DNA from: an uncultured Clostridium sp.
Lineage (GTDB): Bacteria; Bacillota; Clostridia; TANB77; CAG-508
Direction: 5' to 3'
Assembly (NCBI GenBank): GCA_947384775.1
Contig: CANDIF010000003.1
Location: forward strand, 62,001-126,000
DNA: 64,000 bases
Of the stretch, positions 1 to 9,526 are shown one piece after another. Numbering within the stretch: the first letter of the stretch is position 1; every line of letters starts with the position of its first letter. Position numbers and translations under genes: made by a program. The notes below the pieces were generated by a model, which did no database searches, was not told where the DNA came from, and saw only the letters and a list, made by a program, of their open reading frames with translations.

Positions 1-2107
1 ATGTATCTAAGTTTGTTACTTCAATATTTAAGTATCCCTTTTCATTTTTAAAGTCATTTATATCTTCTTCCATTTTATCTGCATCATTTGAATATATTAA
101 TAAGTTTCCTAAAGAAAATGACTCTTTGAAGTTTTCACCAAAGTGTTCTCTTGCAAATTCTTGAGATACTAATAGTTCACCACCATAAGCATATACACTT
201 TCTAAGCCCATTGGTCTTTGGGTTGGATTTTCTGATATCTTTACACTTACTGTGTTATCTCCTATTTTTAAATTTACTGTATCTCCCTTTTTTAAATTAT
301 TATATATTTTTACTAAATTCTTTGAACTATCTGCATTATATTCTAATTCATCATCTATTAATATTGCTCCTGCTTTATAAACTTCCTCTTTTAAGCCAAT
401 TTCTTTCATGTATTCTTTAAAATATTCATTGTTATATACTATTACTCTACATTCATCTGTTTCATCAAATCTTCCATCACTATATTTATACATGTCACTT
501 GGTACACTTGCTTCCCAAGTATATGAGTATTTATCTATTCCATCAAGTTTTATAATTTCATTATATATTTTTTCTTGTTCTGTTGCTGAAACAACATCTG
601 ATTTACCATAATTTACATATAAGTTATATGAGTAATCTGTATAGTAATAACTTGTCACATCCATTCCATAGCTTAAAAAGCTTGATAGAGATATGAATAT
701 GAAGATACTTACTACTATTGATATTACTGTTGTTCTATATTTCTTTTTACTTCTTTTTAAGTTTTTGCTTGCAATTACTCCACCTATACCAAATATTTTC
801 TTTGTAACTTTTGAAGTTCTAACTTTTTTAGATTTTATCTTTGTGTCTTTGTTTCCACGTATTGATTCTATTGGAGAAATCTTTGCAGCTCTCTTGGCTG
901 GAATTAGAGTTGATAGATAAATAGTTATTAAAGATATTACTACTGATATTATTATCCCTGGTATATTAATACTATATACGAATTCCATTCCCATTAGTAC
1001 ATCACCTAATATATAGTTTACTACTTCCAATAGAATTATTATAGCAACTATTCCAAGTAGTATTCCAAGTGGTATTGCAATTAATCCTACCACCATTCCT
1101 TCAAATACAACATTTCTTTTTATTTGCTTAGATGTTGCTCCAATACTTGCAAGCATTCCATATTGTCTATTCCTTTCTGATACTGATATACTAAAACTAT
1201 TTCTTATAACGAATACACTTGCTATAATAATTATGATGATTACTACTGTAGCAATAGAAATTACTGCTGACATTGCAGTGTCTCCTAGACCGCCTTGAAG
1301 TATTATTAAGTCCATATTCATTTCAATATCTTCTGTGTCTAAGTTTTTGCACATTTCCTTGTTAAGAGTATCATAATCTTTTGCGTTTTTATATAATACT
1401 GAAATGTTTTCTGTATCTCTTACAGCTTCTTTATATGTTATTACTTTATACCCTGGTGAATAAAAGTTTTCATAATTTAATCTTTTAGTTATTCCCACTA
1501 TTGTATATGTTTTAGTTTCCGTATTGACTATGCTTTCTTCCATCCCACCTTCTATTTCTTCACCTTGACTATCATACTTTTTAAAAAATGGATTAGATTC
1601 ACCAAGTTTAACTCCGTCTTCTGCAAATCTTTCTCCTACATTAATTGTAATTTTATCTCCAACTTTCCAATTAACTTGTGCATTTGTTCTAATGTGCTCT
1701 GATATTAAGATTTCATTTGAATTTTCTGGAAGTCTTCCTTCAAGAAGTTTGATTCCAAAATTCTCTAATGCTGTTTTATCATATTCCATTACTTGAACAT
1801 ATGGTTTGTCACTATTTTGACCTCCATCTAACACTGCCCAGCCTAGTTCACTTGTAAAGAAGTATTGTTTTACTTGTTGATTTTCTGTAACATAGCTAAA
1901 TTTATCTTTTGATACATTATTAAATTTAACATGAAAGTTACCATCTGTTGCTATTGTTGTGTCTACTAAAGTTTTTTGAAAACTAGATACTAATCCTGCA
2001 ACACCACATATAAGTGCTGTTGATAGCATTATTCCAATAATGGTAACTATTGTTCTTTTTTTGTTTAGCCTTAAATTCTTAATAGTAAATTTATTTAAAA
2101 TTTTCAT
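1..2107 (-). CDS. ABC transporter permease, MacB/FtsX type (cut by the window start)
   Basis: Starts at the ATG at 2107 behind a GAAAGGA ribosome site and stays open to the window edge (about 702 codons seen, C-terminus missing). The first membrane segment is at about residues 16-38, followed by a large extracytoplasmic domain. A typical FtsX core follows: several membrane segments around the motif SERNRQYGMLASIGA and a segment ending in PAKRAAKISPIESIRG. A second membrane unit then begins (KKYRTTVISIVVSIFIF). This is the permease half of an exporter for lipids, peptides or antimicrobials. Its ATPase partner is the next gene upstream at 2253-2930. Substrate unknown. Confidence 0.88.
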   Translation of the reverse strand, partial: MKILNKFTIKNLRLNKKRTIVTIIGIMLSTALICGVAGLVSSFQKTLVDTTIATDGNFHVKFNNVSKDKFSYVTENQQVKQYFFTSELGWAVLDGGQNSDKPYVQVMEYDKTALENFGIKLLEGRLPENSNEILISEHIRTNAQVNWKVGDKITINVGERFAEDGVKLGESNPFFKKYDSQGEEIEGGMEESIVNTETKTYTIVGITKRLNYENFYSPGYKVITYKEAVRDTENISVLYKNAKDYDTLNKEMCKNLDTEDIEMNMDLIILQGGLGDTAMSAVISIATVVIIIIIIASVFVIRNSFSISVSERNRQYGMLASIGATSKQIKRNVVFEGMVVGLIAIPLGILLGIVAIIILLEVVNYILGDVLMGMEFVYSINIPGIIISVVISLITIYLSTLIPAKRAAKISPIESIRGNKDTKIKSKKVRTSKVTKKIFGIGGVIASKNLKRSKKKYRTTVISIVVSIFIFISLSSFLSYGMDVTSYYYTDYSYNLYVNYGKSDVVSATEQEKIYNEIIKLDGIDKYSYTWEASVPSDMYKYSDGRFDETDECRVIVYNNEYFKEYMKEIGLKEEVYKAGAILIDDELEYNADSSKNLVKIYNNLKKGDTVNLKIGDNTVSVKISENPTQRPMGLESVYAYGGELLVSQEFAREHFGENFKESFSLGNLLIYSNDADKMEEDINDFKNEKGYLNIEVTNLDT

Positions 2108-2129
2108 TATTTTTTCATTCCTTTCAAAA

Positions 2130-2186
2130 TAATCCGCTCCATCTTGGTCGTATAAAATTTTAAAAATGAATATCCACATGGAGCTA
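2130..2186 (+). repeat. Stem-loop repeat family, copy 1 (degraded left arm)
   Basis: Begins AATCCGCTCCATCTTG and ends CCACATGGAGCTA, matching the ends of copies at 2970, 14181 and 34494. The right arm GAATATCCA is present but its left partner is lost, so this copy looks truncated. It lies between the permease and ATPase genes of one exporter. Confidence 0.75.
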
Positions 2187-2252
2187 ATCTAGTATAATCA
2201 AATATCTAGATCTATAAAATAACATATCCTATAGAAAATTGTTTAATAAATC

Positions 2253-2930
2253 TCAATTTTTTTCGTCTTTAATTATTTTACCATCTTCTATTGTAATAAC
2301 TCTTTCTGCCTCTTTTGCTATTTCTAAGTCGTGTGTAATTATTATAACTGTTTGATTGAACTTTTTATTTGAAAGTTTTAGTAATGAAATTATTTCCTCA
2401 CTTGCTTTTGAGTCTAAGTTTCCTGTTGGCTCATCTGCTAGTAATATTGCTGGATTATTTATCATTGCTCTTCCTATAGATACTCTTTGTTGTTGCCCTC
2501 CTGATAGTTCATTTGGTAAATGTGTTTTTCTATTTTGTAATCCTAATGTTTGCAATAAGTCGTTTAGTCTCGTTTTATCCGCTTTTGTTCCGTCTAAGTC
2601 GCATGGAAGTGTTATATTTTCTTCTACATTTAATATTGGTATTAGATTATAGAATTGATATATTAATCCTATTTGTCTTCTTCTAAATATTGCTAAATTG
2701 TCATTATTTAATGAATATATATCTTTTCCATCTATATAAACCTTTCCACTATTTGGTCTATCTACTCCACCTATTAAGTGTAATAATGTAGATTTTCCAC
2801 TTCCACTTGCTCCTACTATTGCAACAAATTCTCCCTTGCTTACTGAAAACGAAATATTGTCTACTGCATTTATCTTGTTTTCTCCTTTCCCATAAGTCTT
2901 TGTTAAATTCTCAACTTTTAAAATTTCCAT
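2253..2930 (-). CDS. ABC transporter ATP-binding protein (MacB/LolD/SalX type)
   Basis: 225 aa, normal length for this family. Walker A GASGSGKS at residues 40-47, Q-loop Gln92, signature LSGGQ at 142-146 and Walker B ILLADEP at 162-168 are all intact. It powers the FtsX-type permease encoded just downstream (1-2107). The gene is bracketed by two copies of the stem-loop repeat (2130 and 2970) in opposite orientation, which separate it from both neighbours. Confidence 0.93.
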   Translation of the reverse strand: MEILKVENLTKTYGKGENKINAVDNISFSVSKGEFVAIVGASGSGKSTLLHLIGGVDRPNSGKVYIDGKDIYSLNNDNLAIFRRRQIGLIYQFYNLIPILNVEENITLPCDLDGTKADKTRLNDLLQTLGLQNRKTHLPNELSGGQQQRVSIGRAMINNPAILLADEPTGNLDSKASEEIISLLKLSNKKFNQTVIIITHDLEIAKEAERVITIEDGKIIKDEKN

Positions 2931-2969
2931 TTTTATTTTCCTTTCTTTTTATAAATTTTAATCTCTACG

Positions 2970-3059
2970 TAGCTCCATGTGGAAGTTAACTTTTTAGAAA
3001 CCGATTATAAAAAGGATTTTTAAAAAGTTTAACTTCCAGCAAGATGGAGCGGATTTTTT
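2970..3059 (-). repeat. Stem-loop repeat family, copy 2
   Basis: Read on the minus strand it starts AATCCGCTCCATCTTGC and ends CACATGGAGCTA. The inner arms (TGGAAGTTAACTTTTTA and its near-perfect complement) form a stem of about 17 bp unrelated in sequence to the arms of other copies. It lies between the glycosyltransferase gene and the ABC ATPase. Confidence 0.85.
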
Positions 3060-3080
3060 AAGCATATCTTCTAGTGATTT

Positions 3081-3776
3081 TTAATTTGAATTTAAAATAT
3101 TTTTTGCTTCTTCTTCGGTTAATGCTTTATATCTTATCATTTTTGCCAATACTTGTTTTTGTCTTTGTTTTGCTAAGTCTGGATTCTCAGTTAGTGCATA
3201 TACTGATGGTGCATTTGGAATTCCTGCAAGCATAATACATTCACTATCTGTTAGGTCTTTTGGTAATTTTCCAAAGTATCCCATTGATGCTTCTTTTATG
3301 CCATAGTATCCATTACCAAAATAGATTGTATTAATGTATAATTCTAATATTTCATCTTTTTCATATTCTTTTTCTAATTTAAATGCTAAAAATGTTTCTG
3401 CAATTTTCCTTGTCATCTTCTTTTCTTGAGTAAAATATTGATTTTTAGCTAATTGCTGTGTTATCGTACTTCCACCTTCCACAAAGCTAAATGCTCTTAA
3501 ATCATTAAGTGTAGCTCTTCCTATAGCAATCACATCTATTCCATGATGCTTATAAAATCTGTGATCTTCTACTGATACCACTGCCTTTTTATACATTTCT
3601 GGAACATCTGATATCTTAGTATAGTCTTCTTGTTCTCTTATCTCATTAATTTTAGTTTCTATTGAAACTTCTTTTACTGCATCTTTATACATCTTGTATC
3701 CTTGACCAATAAATAAAATCCCAATACTTGCTATTATTAAACCTATTACAATTAAAATCTTTAAAACATTTTTCAT
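3081..3776 (-). CDS. mtgA: Monofunctional peptidoglycan glycosyltransferase (GT51)
   Basis: 231 aa with one N-terminal membrane anchor (about residues 6-26) and a lone GT51 domain. It polymerises lipid II into glycan strands outside the membrane. GT51 motifs are visible: VEDHRFYKHHGID (with the catalytic Glu), GGSTITQQLAKN, RKIAETFLAFKLE and ELYINTIYFGNGYYGI. There is no transpeptidase domain, so this is the MtgA/SgtB class, not a class A PBP. An AGAGGTGG ribosome site precedes the ATG. Confidence 0.9.
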   Translation of the reverse strand: MKNVLKILIVIGLIIASIGILFIGQGYKMYKDAVKEVSIETKINEIREQEDYTKISDVPEMYKKAVVSVEDHRFYKHHGIDVIAIGRATLNDLRAFSFVEGGSTITQQLAKNQYFTQEKKMTRKIAETFLAFKLEKEYEKDEILELYINTIYFGNGYYGIKEASMGYFGKLPKDLTDSECIMLAGIPNAPSVYALTENPDLAKQRQKQVLAKMIRYKALTEEEAKNILNSN

Positions 3777-3893
3777 ATATTACCACCTCTTTTTTTACTA
3801 TTTCTTATTAGGTTTATTAGTTCTTTTATTTTATGATGTTATTTTAACATTCTAAAGTGACATTAAAATGACTTAAAAAAAAATTTTTAAGGC

Positions 3894-3926
3894 AACAAAA
3901 AAAGACGATTTCTCGCCTTTTTTGTT
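3894..3926 (-). terminator. Intrinsic terminator after the BspA-like gene
   Basis: Stem AACAAAAAAAG(A)CGA, loop TTTC, complementary arm ending in T-rich sequence. It sits a few bases past the stop at 3929. Runs of A and T on both sides mean it could work in both directions. Confidence 0.8.
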
Positions 3927-3928
3927 GA

Positions 3929-5464
3929 TTACCTTTTTATTATAATATTGCATCCGCTTTTTAAACTTGAAAATTTACTTCGCATAGCTTCGTCTTTTAC
4001 ATATATAGTTTTTAGGGAATTTGTATCAAAAAAAATATCTCCCGTTTTGGTTGTCTCATTTATTGTAAATCCGCTTACATCTAGTTCAATTAAATTTCTA
4101 TCCATTAAAAACATTTGATGCATATCTTTAACATTTCTTGTATCAAAACTGCTTAGGTCTATTTTAGTTATATGTGTACATCCAGAAAACATGGCACTCA
4201 TGTCAGTAACATTTCTTGTATTAAAACTACTTAAATTCAAATTAGTCAATGATGGACACGATGTAAACATTTGCATCATATCTCTTACATTGATTGTATT
4301 AAAACTTGTTAAATCTAATTCTGTAAGTTTTTGGCAATTTGCAAACATTCCTGCCATTGTAGTAACTTTATCAGTTTTAAAATTTCTTAAGTCTAGATTT
4401 CTTAAACTTATGCATGATCTAAACATGCCTTCCATATTTGTTACATTTCTTGTATCAAAGTGACTTACGTCTAATTCTCCTAGCATTTCACATCTTATAA
4501 ACATAGCATGCATATTTATAACATTAGATGTATCGAAATGTCTAACATCTAATCTTATTAAATTTGTACAGAATCCAAACATGCCATCCATATCCATAAC
4601 ATTTCTTGTTACTAGATTTTCTATATTAAGATATCTTAGATTGGAACATTGGTAAAACATCTCTCGCATTTCTATTGCATTTGGTGTATAAAAATTCTGT
4701 AAATCTAACTCGCCTAGGCTATTACAATTTTTAAACATTCCATTCATTTTTTTTATATTTATTGTATCTATATTTTCCAAATTCATCATTTGAATCGTAT
4801 CCGTTACATCTGTTCCAATAGCTCTACAAAACCAATATGAAGTATTTACTGGATAAATCTTATCATGTACTAATACTTTTTTTATGGGTTGCCTTGACCA
4901 TTCTGGTAAATTTGTTTCTGTATAATTCTTTTTAGAAATATCTCCATAGTCCTTATAAAGTTTTAAACTATCATCTATATAATCTGTACTACTTAAAAGA
5001 AAAGTTCCATCTTCATATAATCGGGCATATATGCTATCTTTTTCATTGTTCTTTTCTAATGCATATTCCATTACTCTTCTTTGTTCATCTATTTCTGCTG
5101 TCACTTTAAGTATTTCATCATTTTCTAATGAAAAAGTGCAATTTGTTAAATGTTCTGTAATTAATACATTATCGTTCATGTATAATTTTTTATCATTTGC
5201 AACATATGTATATTTATTTCCTTCTATAAAGGCTATCTCATTAGCCATTACATTTTCTCTATCTAGTTTTTTTCCTTCTCTTATTTCCTTTGATATCTGC
5301 ATGTTTATTTTATCAAACTCTATATCCTGTATTGCTTGTACATCTAGTTCATTGAAGTTATTTCTAAAATTTGCTGTAATTATTGCTAATACTGCTATTA
5401 CCATTATTGACAATATTATGTATCCTATTAGTGTTATTAACGTTATACCTCTATTATTTTTCAT
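3929..5464 (-). CDS. BspA-like (DUF285) repeat surface protein with prepilin-like N-terminus
   Basis: 511 aa. Residues 1-35 resemble a class III (prepilin) leader: a short basic segment, RG-ITLITLIG and a long hydrophobic helix. The usual Glu at position 5 of the mature helix is replaced by Thr. From about residue 235 there are nine units of roughly 24 residues of the type MFxxCxxLxxLDLSxFxTxNVTDM, the DUF285/BspA leucine-rich repeat found in surface adhesins of gut bacteria and mycoplasmas. No LPXTG signal or C-terminal anchor is seen. Role in adhesion is inferred from the family. Monocistronic, with its own terminator. Confidence 0.8.
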   Translation of the reverse strand: MKNNRGITLITLIGYIILSIMVIAVLAIITANFRNNFNELDVQAIQDIEFDKINMQISKEIREGKKLDRENVMANEIAFIEGNKYTYVANDKKLYMNDNVLITEHLTNCTFSLENDEILKVTAEIDEQRRVMEYALEKNNEKDSIYARLYEDGTFLLSSTDYIDDSLKLYKDYGDISKKNYTETNLPEWSRQPIKKVLVHDKIYPVNTSYWFCRAIGTDVTDTIQMMNLENIDTINIKKMNGMFKNCNSLGELDLQNFYTPNAIEMREMFYQCSNLRYLNIENLVTRNVMDMDGMFGFCTNLIRLDVRHFDTSNVINMHAMFIRCEMLGELDVSHFDTRNVTNMEGMFRSCISLRNLDLRNFKTDKVTTMAGMFANCQKLTELDLTSFNTINVRDMMQMFTSCPSLTNLNLSSFNTRNVTDMSAMFSGCTHITKIDLSSFDTRNVKDMHQMFLMDRNLIELDVSGFTINETTKTGDIFFDTNSLKTIYVKDEAMRSKFSSLKSGCNIIIKR

Positions 5465-5548
5465 TACTTTTCTCCCTTTTTCCTTCGTAACTTATATAAC
5501 GAATTATAAATACCTATTTTACAATTTTATTCTAACATAAGTAATTAC

Positions 5549-5576
5549 AAAATGCAATCAAAAATAGTTGCATTTT
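5549..5576. other. Perfect hairpin upstream of the BspA-like gene
   Basis: AAAATGCAA and TTGCATTTT are separated by ten bases, in the gap between the start of the BspA-like gene and the pflA terminator. It could be an operator or a 5' leader hairpin. No regulator is identifiable. Confidence 0.4.
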
Positions 5577-5615
5577 GCAATATTCATATTTTACCAAAAG
5601 TACTTAATTTTGCAT

Positions 5616-5644
5616 AAAAAAAGAGTAGTTTTCTAACTACTCTT
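5616..5644 (-). terminator. Terminator after pflA
   Basis: AAGAGTAGTT, loop TTCT, AACTACTCTT, followed on the minus strand by a run of T. It closes the rimO-pflA unit. Confidence 0.85.
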
Positions 5645-5657
5645 AAAGCTTTTTTCT

Positions 5658-6381
5658 TTATTCTATTTCTAATATTTTCTTTGCTCTTTTTATATCATTT
5701 TCTGTTGCATTTCTTACATTTTCTAATTGGTATTCATATCCTAGTTCTTTCCATTTATATGCTCCCATGTTGTGATATGCATGTAGTTCTACTTTTTCTA
5801 CTGTTTTTAAAGATTTAATAAATTCTTTTAATTTTATCAAGTCTTGTTCATCATCTGTTATTCCTGGAATAATTACTTGTCTTATCCATATTGGAATATT
5901 GTTATCGCTTAAAAATCTAGCAAATTCTAACTCTAATTTATTAGAAAATCCTACTAAGTCTTTGCATTTTTCATCATCTATATGTTTTATATCTAATAAT
6001 ACTAAGTCTGTTAATGATAATATCTCTTTTATATCATCTGTTAATATAAACATTCCGAGATGTGTCTAATGCAGTATGAAATCCTAAGTTTTTTAGCTCC
6101 TTGAAAAGTTCTTTTAAAAACTTTGGTTGTAATAGTGGTTCTCCTCCAGTGGCTGTAACTCCACCATTTGAATATTTTATATATTCTTGATATTTTTTTA
6201 TTTTCTCTATAATTTCTGAAACAGTATATAGCTCTCCTGTTTTTGTATTCCATGTATCTCTGTTATGGCAATATTTACATTTTAAAGCACATCCCTGCAT
6301 AAATATTACAAATCTAATTCCTGGTCCATCGACTGCCCCAAACGTTTCAAATGAATGAATTCTTCCTTTTATCTCTTCCAT
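5658..6381 (-). CDS. pflA: Pyruvate formate-lyase activating enzyme, read through a CGGA +1 site
   Basis: Glycyl-radical activase that uses SAM and a 4Fe-4S cluster to install the radical on pyruvate formate-lyase. The radical-SAM motif CALKCKYCHN has Cys31, Cys35 and Cys38, and ATGGEPLLQ follows. Frame 0 from 6381 ends seven codons after codon 109 (CGG). Skipping the C at 6057 gives ALDTSG-MFILTDDIKEIL and continues with LVLLDIKHI, the expected family sequence, to a stop at 5658. Total 240 aa, the usual PflA length. No pflB is in the window. Confidence 0.88.
6054..6057 (-). other. CGGA +1 shift site in pflA
   Basis: Minus-strand context TCT CGG A. In-frame CGG is codon 109. The conserved frame resumes at GGA ATG. 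P-site codon TCT (Ser). Confidence 0.8.
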
Positions 6382-6438
6382 AATTTCTTCATCCTTTCCT
6401 TTGCATCAATTATTAATTGGAAAAGATTTTACAATTAT

Positions 6439-7755
6439 CTATTTTCCAATTTTATATCCTACTAAATCATAGTTCTTTACTTCGCTAATTTCACAAGTAA
6501 TCCAATTGTCTACAAGATTTTCTTTTTCTTTTGGTATAAATACTAATCCATCTGTATCTGGTATATCCATATAACTTCTTCCAACATAATACCTATTATC
6601 AAAAGTGCTATTTTCTATCAATACTTCGTAACTTTTTCCTATTCTTTCTTCTAATTTTTCCTTTGAGATTTTTTGTGCTAATTCCATAATTTTTTTGTAT
6701 CTTACTTCTTTTATTTTATAGTGTACTTGCTCTTTTAATTTTGCTGCTGGTGTTCCATCTTCCTTAGAGTATTTAAATACTCCTAGTTTATCGAAATATC
6801 CTTTTTCTACAAATTTATATAATTTTTCGAAGTCTTCTTCTGTCTCTCCTGGAAATCCTACTATTAAAGATGTTCTTAAAATTACATTTGGAATTTCTTT
6901 TTTTATTTTTTCTAGTAATTCTTCTATTTGTTTTGATGTACTCCTTCTATTCATTCTTTTTAATACACTATCTGATATATGTTGAATTGGTATATCAAAG
7001 TATTTACATATTTTATCATTATTCTTAACTACTTGTATTAATTCATCTGTTATACTTTCTGGATAAGCATATAAAAATCTTATCCATTTGAATTCTTTAA
7101 TCTTACATAATTCTTCTAACAGCTCTGCCAAGCGTGTTTTTCCATATATATCTAACCCATATTTTGTTGTGTCTTGTGCTATTAATATTATTTCTTTATA
7201 TCCTTTTTTAGCTAATTCTTTAGCTTCGTTAACTATTTCTTCAAATTCTCTACTTATATAATTTCCCCTTATATATGGAATTGCACAATATGTACATCTG
7301 TTACTACATCCTTCTGCAATCTTTAAATATGCAGTTGTAGTTCCTGTTGAAATTACACGATTTAGATACTCTAAGTTACACACTGGTAGTACTGGTTTTG
7401 TATTTGTTATAAGCTCCTGTATTTTTGTTCCTATATTGTTATATTCCTTAATTGGAATAAATAAGTCTACTTCTGGTAGTAATTTTTTTAGTTTGTTTAA
7501 ATATCGTTCTACTAAACATCCCATTACTATTAAATATTTACATTTTCCTATTTCTTTATATTCTGCCATTTCTAGAATTGTATTTATTGCTTCTTGCTTT
7601 GCGCTTTCAATAAATCCACAGGTATTTATAACAATAACTTCAGCATCTTCTACATTACTTACTATTTCATGATTTTGTTCTTTAAAAATTCCTATTGTCA
7701 TTTCTGTATCTACTAAATTTTTAGAACATCCTAATGATACAAATCCTACTTTCAT
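6439..7755 (-). CDS. rimO: Ribosomal protein S12 methylthiotransferase RimO
   Basis: 438 aa radical-SAM enzyme that adds a methylthio group to an aspartate of ribosomal protein S12. The N-terminal UPF0004 domain opens with VSLGCSKNLVDTE, the RimO version of the motif. Cluster cysteines are Cys10, Cys46 and Cys80. The radical-SAM cysteines are Cys150, Cys154 and Cys157 (EGCSNRCTYC). A TRAM-like domain closes the protein. It lies between RNase G and pflA in a same-strand run. Confidence 0.94.
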   Translation of the reverse strand: MKVGFVSLGCSKNLVDTEMTIGIFKEQNHEIVSNVEDAEVIVINTCGFIESAKQEAINTILEMAEYKEIGKCKYLIVMGCLVERYLNKLKKLLPEVDLFIPIKEYNNIGTKIQELITNTKPVLPVCNLEYLNRVISTGTTTAYLKIAEGCSNRCTYCAIPYIRGNYISREFEEIVNEAKELAKKGYKEIILIAQDTTKYGLDIYGKTRLAELLEELCKIKEFKWIRFLYAYPESITDELIQVVKNNDKICKYFDIPIQHISDSVLKRMNRRSTSKQIEELLEKIKKEIPNVILRTSLIVGFPGETEEDFEKLYKFVEKGYFDKLGVFKYSKEDGTPAAKLKEQVHYKIKEVRYKKIMELAQKISKEKLEERIGKSYEVLIENSTFDNRYYVGRSYMDIPDTDGLVFIPKEKENLVDNWITCEISEVKNYDLVGYKIGK

Positions 7756-7763
7756 TTTTACTC

Positions 7764-8951
7764 CTACTCTTCTCCATAATAATCATTATTACACATATTC
7801 TTTCTCGTCATTTCAAATAAATTTAATTTTGTAAATCCTATTAGTTGTGTTTTTGCTCTATCTTTATTAAAACATTCTTGTAAGAATTTTTGAATTTTTG
7901 TCTTGTTTTCTTCTATGTGCATATCTATATAGTCTATTATTATTATTCCGCCAATGTCTCTTAGTCTTACTTGTTTTGCAATTTCTATTGTAGCTTCATA
8001 ATTTACATTATATATTGTTTCTTCTATGTCTTTTTTTCCAATATATTTTCCTGTATTAACATCAATAGCTGTTAGTGCTTCTGTTCTATCTATTGTTATG
8101 AATGCTCCAGATTTTAGCCAAATTTTTCTTCTTTCCGTTTTTTCAATTTGGTTTTCTAGAGAATACATATCAAATAAATTTGCCTTTTCACTTAATTCTA
8201 CTGTAATTGGTTTAACATTTGATAATACAGCTTCCAAATTTTCATATGTTTTTTTATCATTTACTATAATTTTTTCTAATCCTCTATCAATAATATCTAG
8301 CACTGTTCTTCTTATAAGTGCTTCATTATCATATATTAGTGCTGGTGTTTCTGATATTTGTTTTGACTTTTTTTCTATTTTTTCCCATTTTTCTTGTAAG
8401 TTTTCTATATCTTTTTCTATATCAGTTTCTGATATTTTTTCACTTGATGTTCTTAATATTGCTCCCATATTTGGCTTTAGAACTTTTTTGGCGATATTTA
8501 TTAATCTTTCTTTTTCTGCTAGATCTTCAATTTTCTGTGATACTGTTACAATTTCACAGTTTGGCATTAATACTGCAAATCTACCTGGTAGGTTTATGTG
8601 TTTGCTTAACTTTGCCCCTTTGTTTGCTGTTCCGTCTTTTTTTATTTGTACTAAAATATTGTCTCCAACTTTTACTTCTTTTTCTATTGAAGTTTCTTGT
8701 AAGTTTTGTTCTTTAGTTATATCTATTTTAGGTAAAATATCACTTAATTTTATTAATGCATGTCTTGCTGCACCAATATCAACAAAGGCCGTTTGCATTC
8801 CTTTTAATACGTTAACTACCTTTCCTAAATAGATATTACCCTCTAATCTTTGTTGATGTTCATGTTCATCATGTTTTTCTAACAATATTCCATTTTCTAC
8901 TAACATAATTGTTTTTAAGTTTTTTTCTTTGTTTATCAATAATTCTAACAA
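7764..8951 (-). CDS. rng: Ribonuclease E/G family protein
   Basis: 395 aa endoribonuclease for rRNA/mRNA processing. An S1-like RNA-binding domain occupies about residues 36-125. The DNase-I-like catalytic part has AIDVNTG (Asp297) and IIIIDYIDM (Asp340), the two metal-binding aspartates. The protein stops at FEMTRKNMCNNDYYGEE, where longer homologues carry the CPxC zinc-link, so it lacks that link and the small domain. Nine bases separate it from rimO and 14 from pth. Confidence 0.88.
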   Translation of the reverse strand: MLELLINKEKNLKTIMLVENGILLEKHDEHEHQQRLEGNIYLGKVVNVLKGMQTAFVDIGAARHALIKLSDILPKIDITKEQNLQETSIEKEVKVGDNILVQIKKDGTANKGAKLSKHINLPGRFAVLMPNCEIVTVSQKIEDLAEKERLINIAKKVLKPNMGAILRTSSEKISETDIEKDIENLQEKWEKIEKKSKQISETPALIYDNEALIRRTVLDIIDRGLEKIIVNDKKTYENLEAVLSNVKPITVELSEKANLFDMYSLENQIEKTERRKIWLKSGAFITIDRTEALTAIDVNTGKYIGKKDIEETIYNVNYEATIEIAKQVRLRDIGGIIIIDYIDMHIEENKTKIQKFLQECFNKDRAKTQLIGFTKLNLFEMTRKNMCNNDYYGEE

Positions 8952-8965
8952 TTTTAATTTTCCTT

Positions 8966-9523
8966 TCAGTTATATTTATTCATGGCAATATCAACACCAC
9001 TTTTTAGAATTTCTAAAGTTGCCTTTGCAGCAATATCAACGCCTTGTTTTAATATTTCTCTTGTTTTATTAGTTGTGGGTCCTATAACATATTTTATAAT
9101 ATCTTCATTTTCCCTTGGCTTTCCTATTCCTACTCTAATTCTAGTAAATTCATCTGTTCCTAGACACTCTATTACTGATTTCATTCCATTATGAGTTCCA
9201 GCGCTTCCTTTTTTCCTTATTCTAATTTTTCCTTCTTCTAAATCTATATCATCATAGATTACAATTATATCTTTGTTCTCTATTTTATAAAAATTTCTAA
9301 AAGCTGCAACACTCTCTCCACTTAAATTCATATATGTCTGCGGTTTTAATATTAATACTTTTTCTCCTTCAATTGTATCTTGAGCATATATGCCCTTAAA
9401 TTTAGACTGTGACACTTTTATACCACAGTCCTCTGAAATTTTATCTATAACATTAAAACCCATGTTGTGCCTTGTAAATTCATATTCTTTACCTGGATTT
9501 CCTAATCCTACTATTAAATACAT
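8966..9523 (-). CDS. pth: Peptidyl-tRNA hydrolase
   Basis: 185 aa, normal length. It cleaves peptidyl-tRNA released by stalled ribosomes. Family motifs: VGLGNPGKEYEFTRHNMGF with catalytic His19, KPQTYMNLSGES, YDDIDLEEGKIRIR and GSAGTHNGMKS. Only three bases lie between its start and the stop of the upstream glycosyltransferase. Confidence 0.95.
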   Translation of the reverse strand: MYLIVGLGNPGKEYEFTRHNMGFNVIDKISEDCGIKVSQSKFKGIYAQDTIEGEKVLILKPQTYMNLSGESVAAFRNFYKIENKDIIVIYDDIDLEEGKIRIRKKGSAGTHNGMKSVIECLGTDEFTRIRVGIGKPRENEDIIKYVIGPTTNKTREILKQGVDIAAKATLEILKSGVDIAMNKYN

Positions 9524-9526
9524 GAA

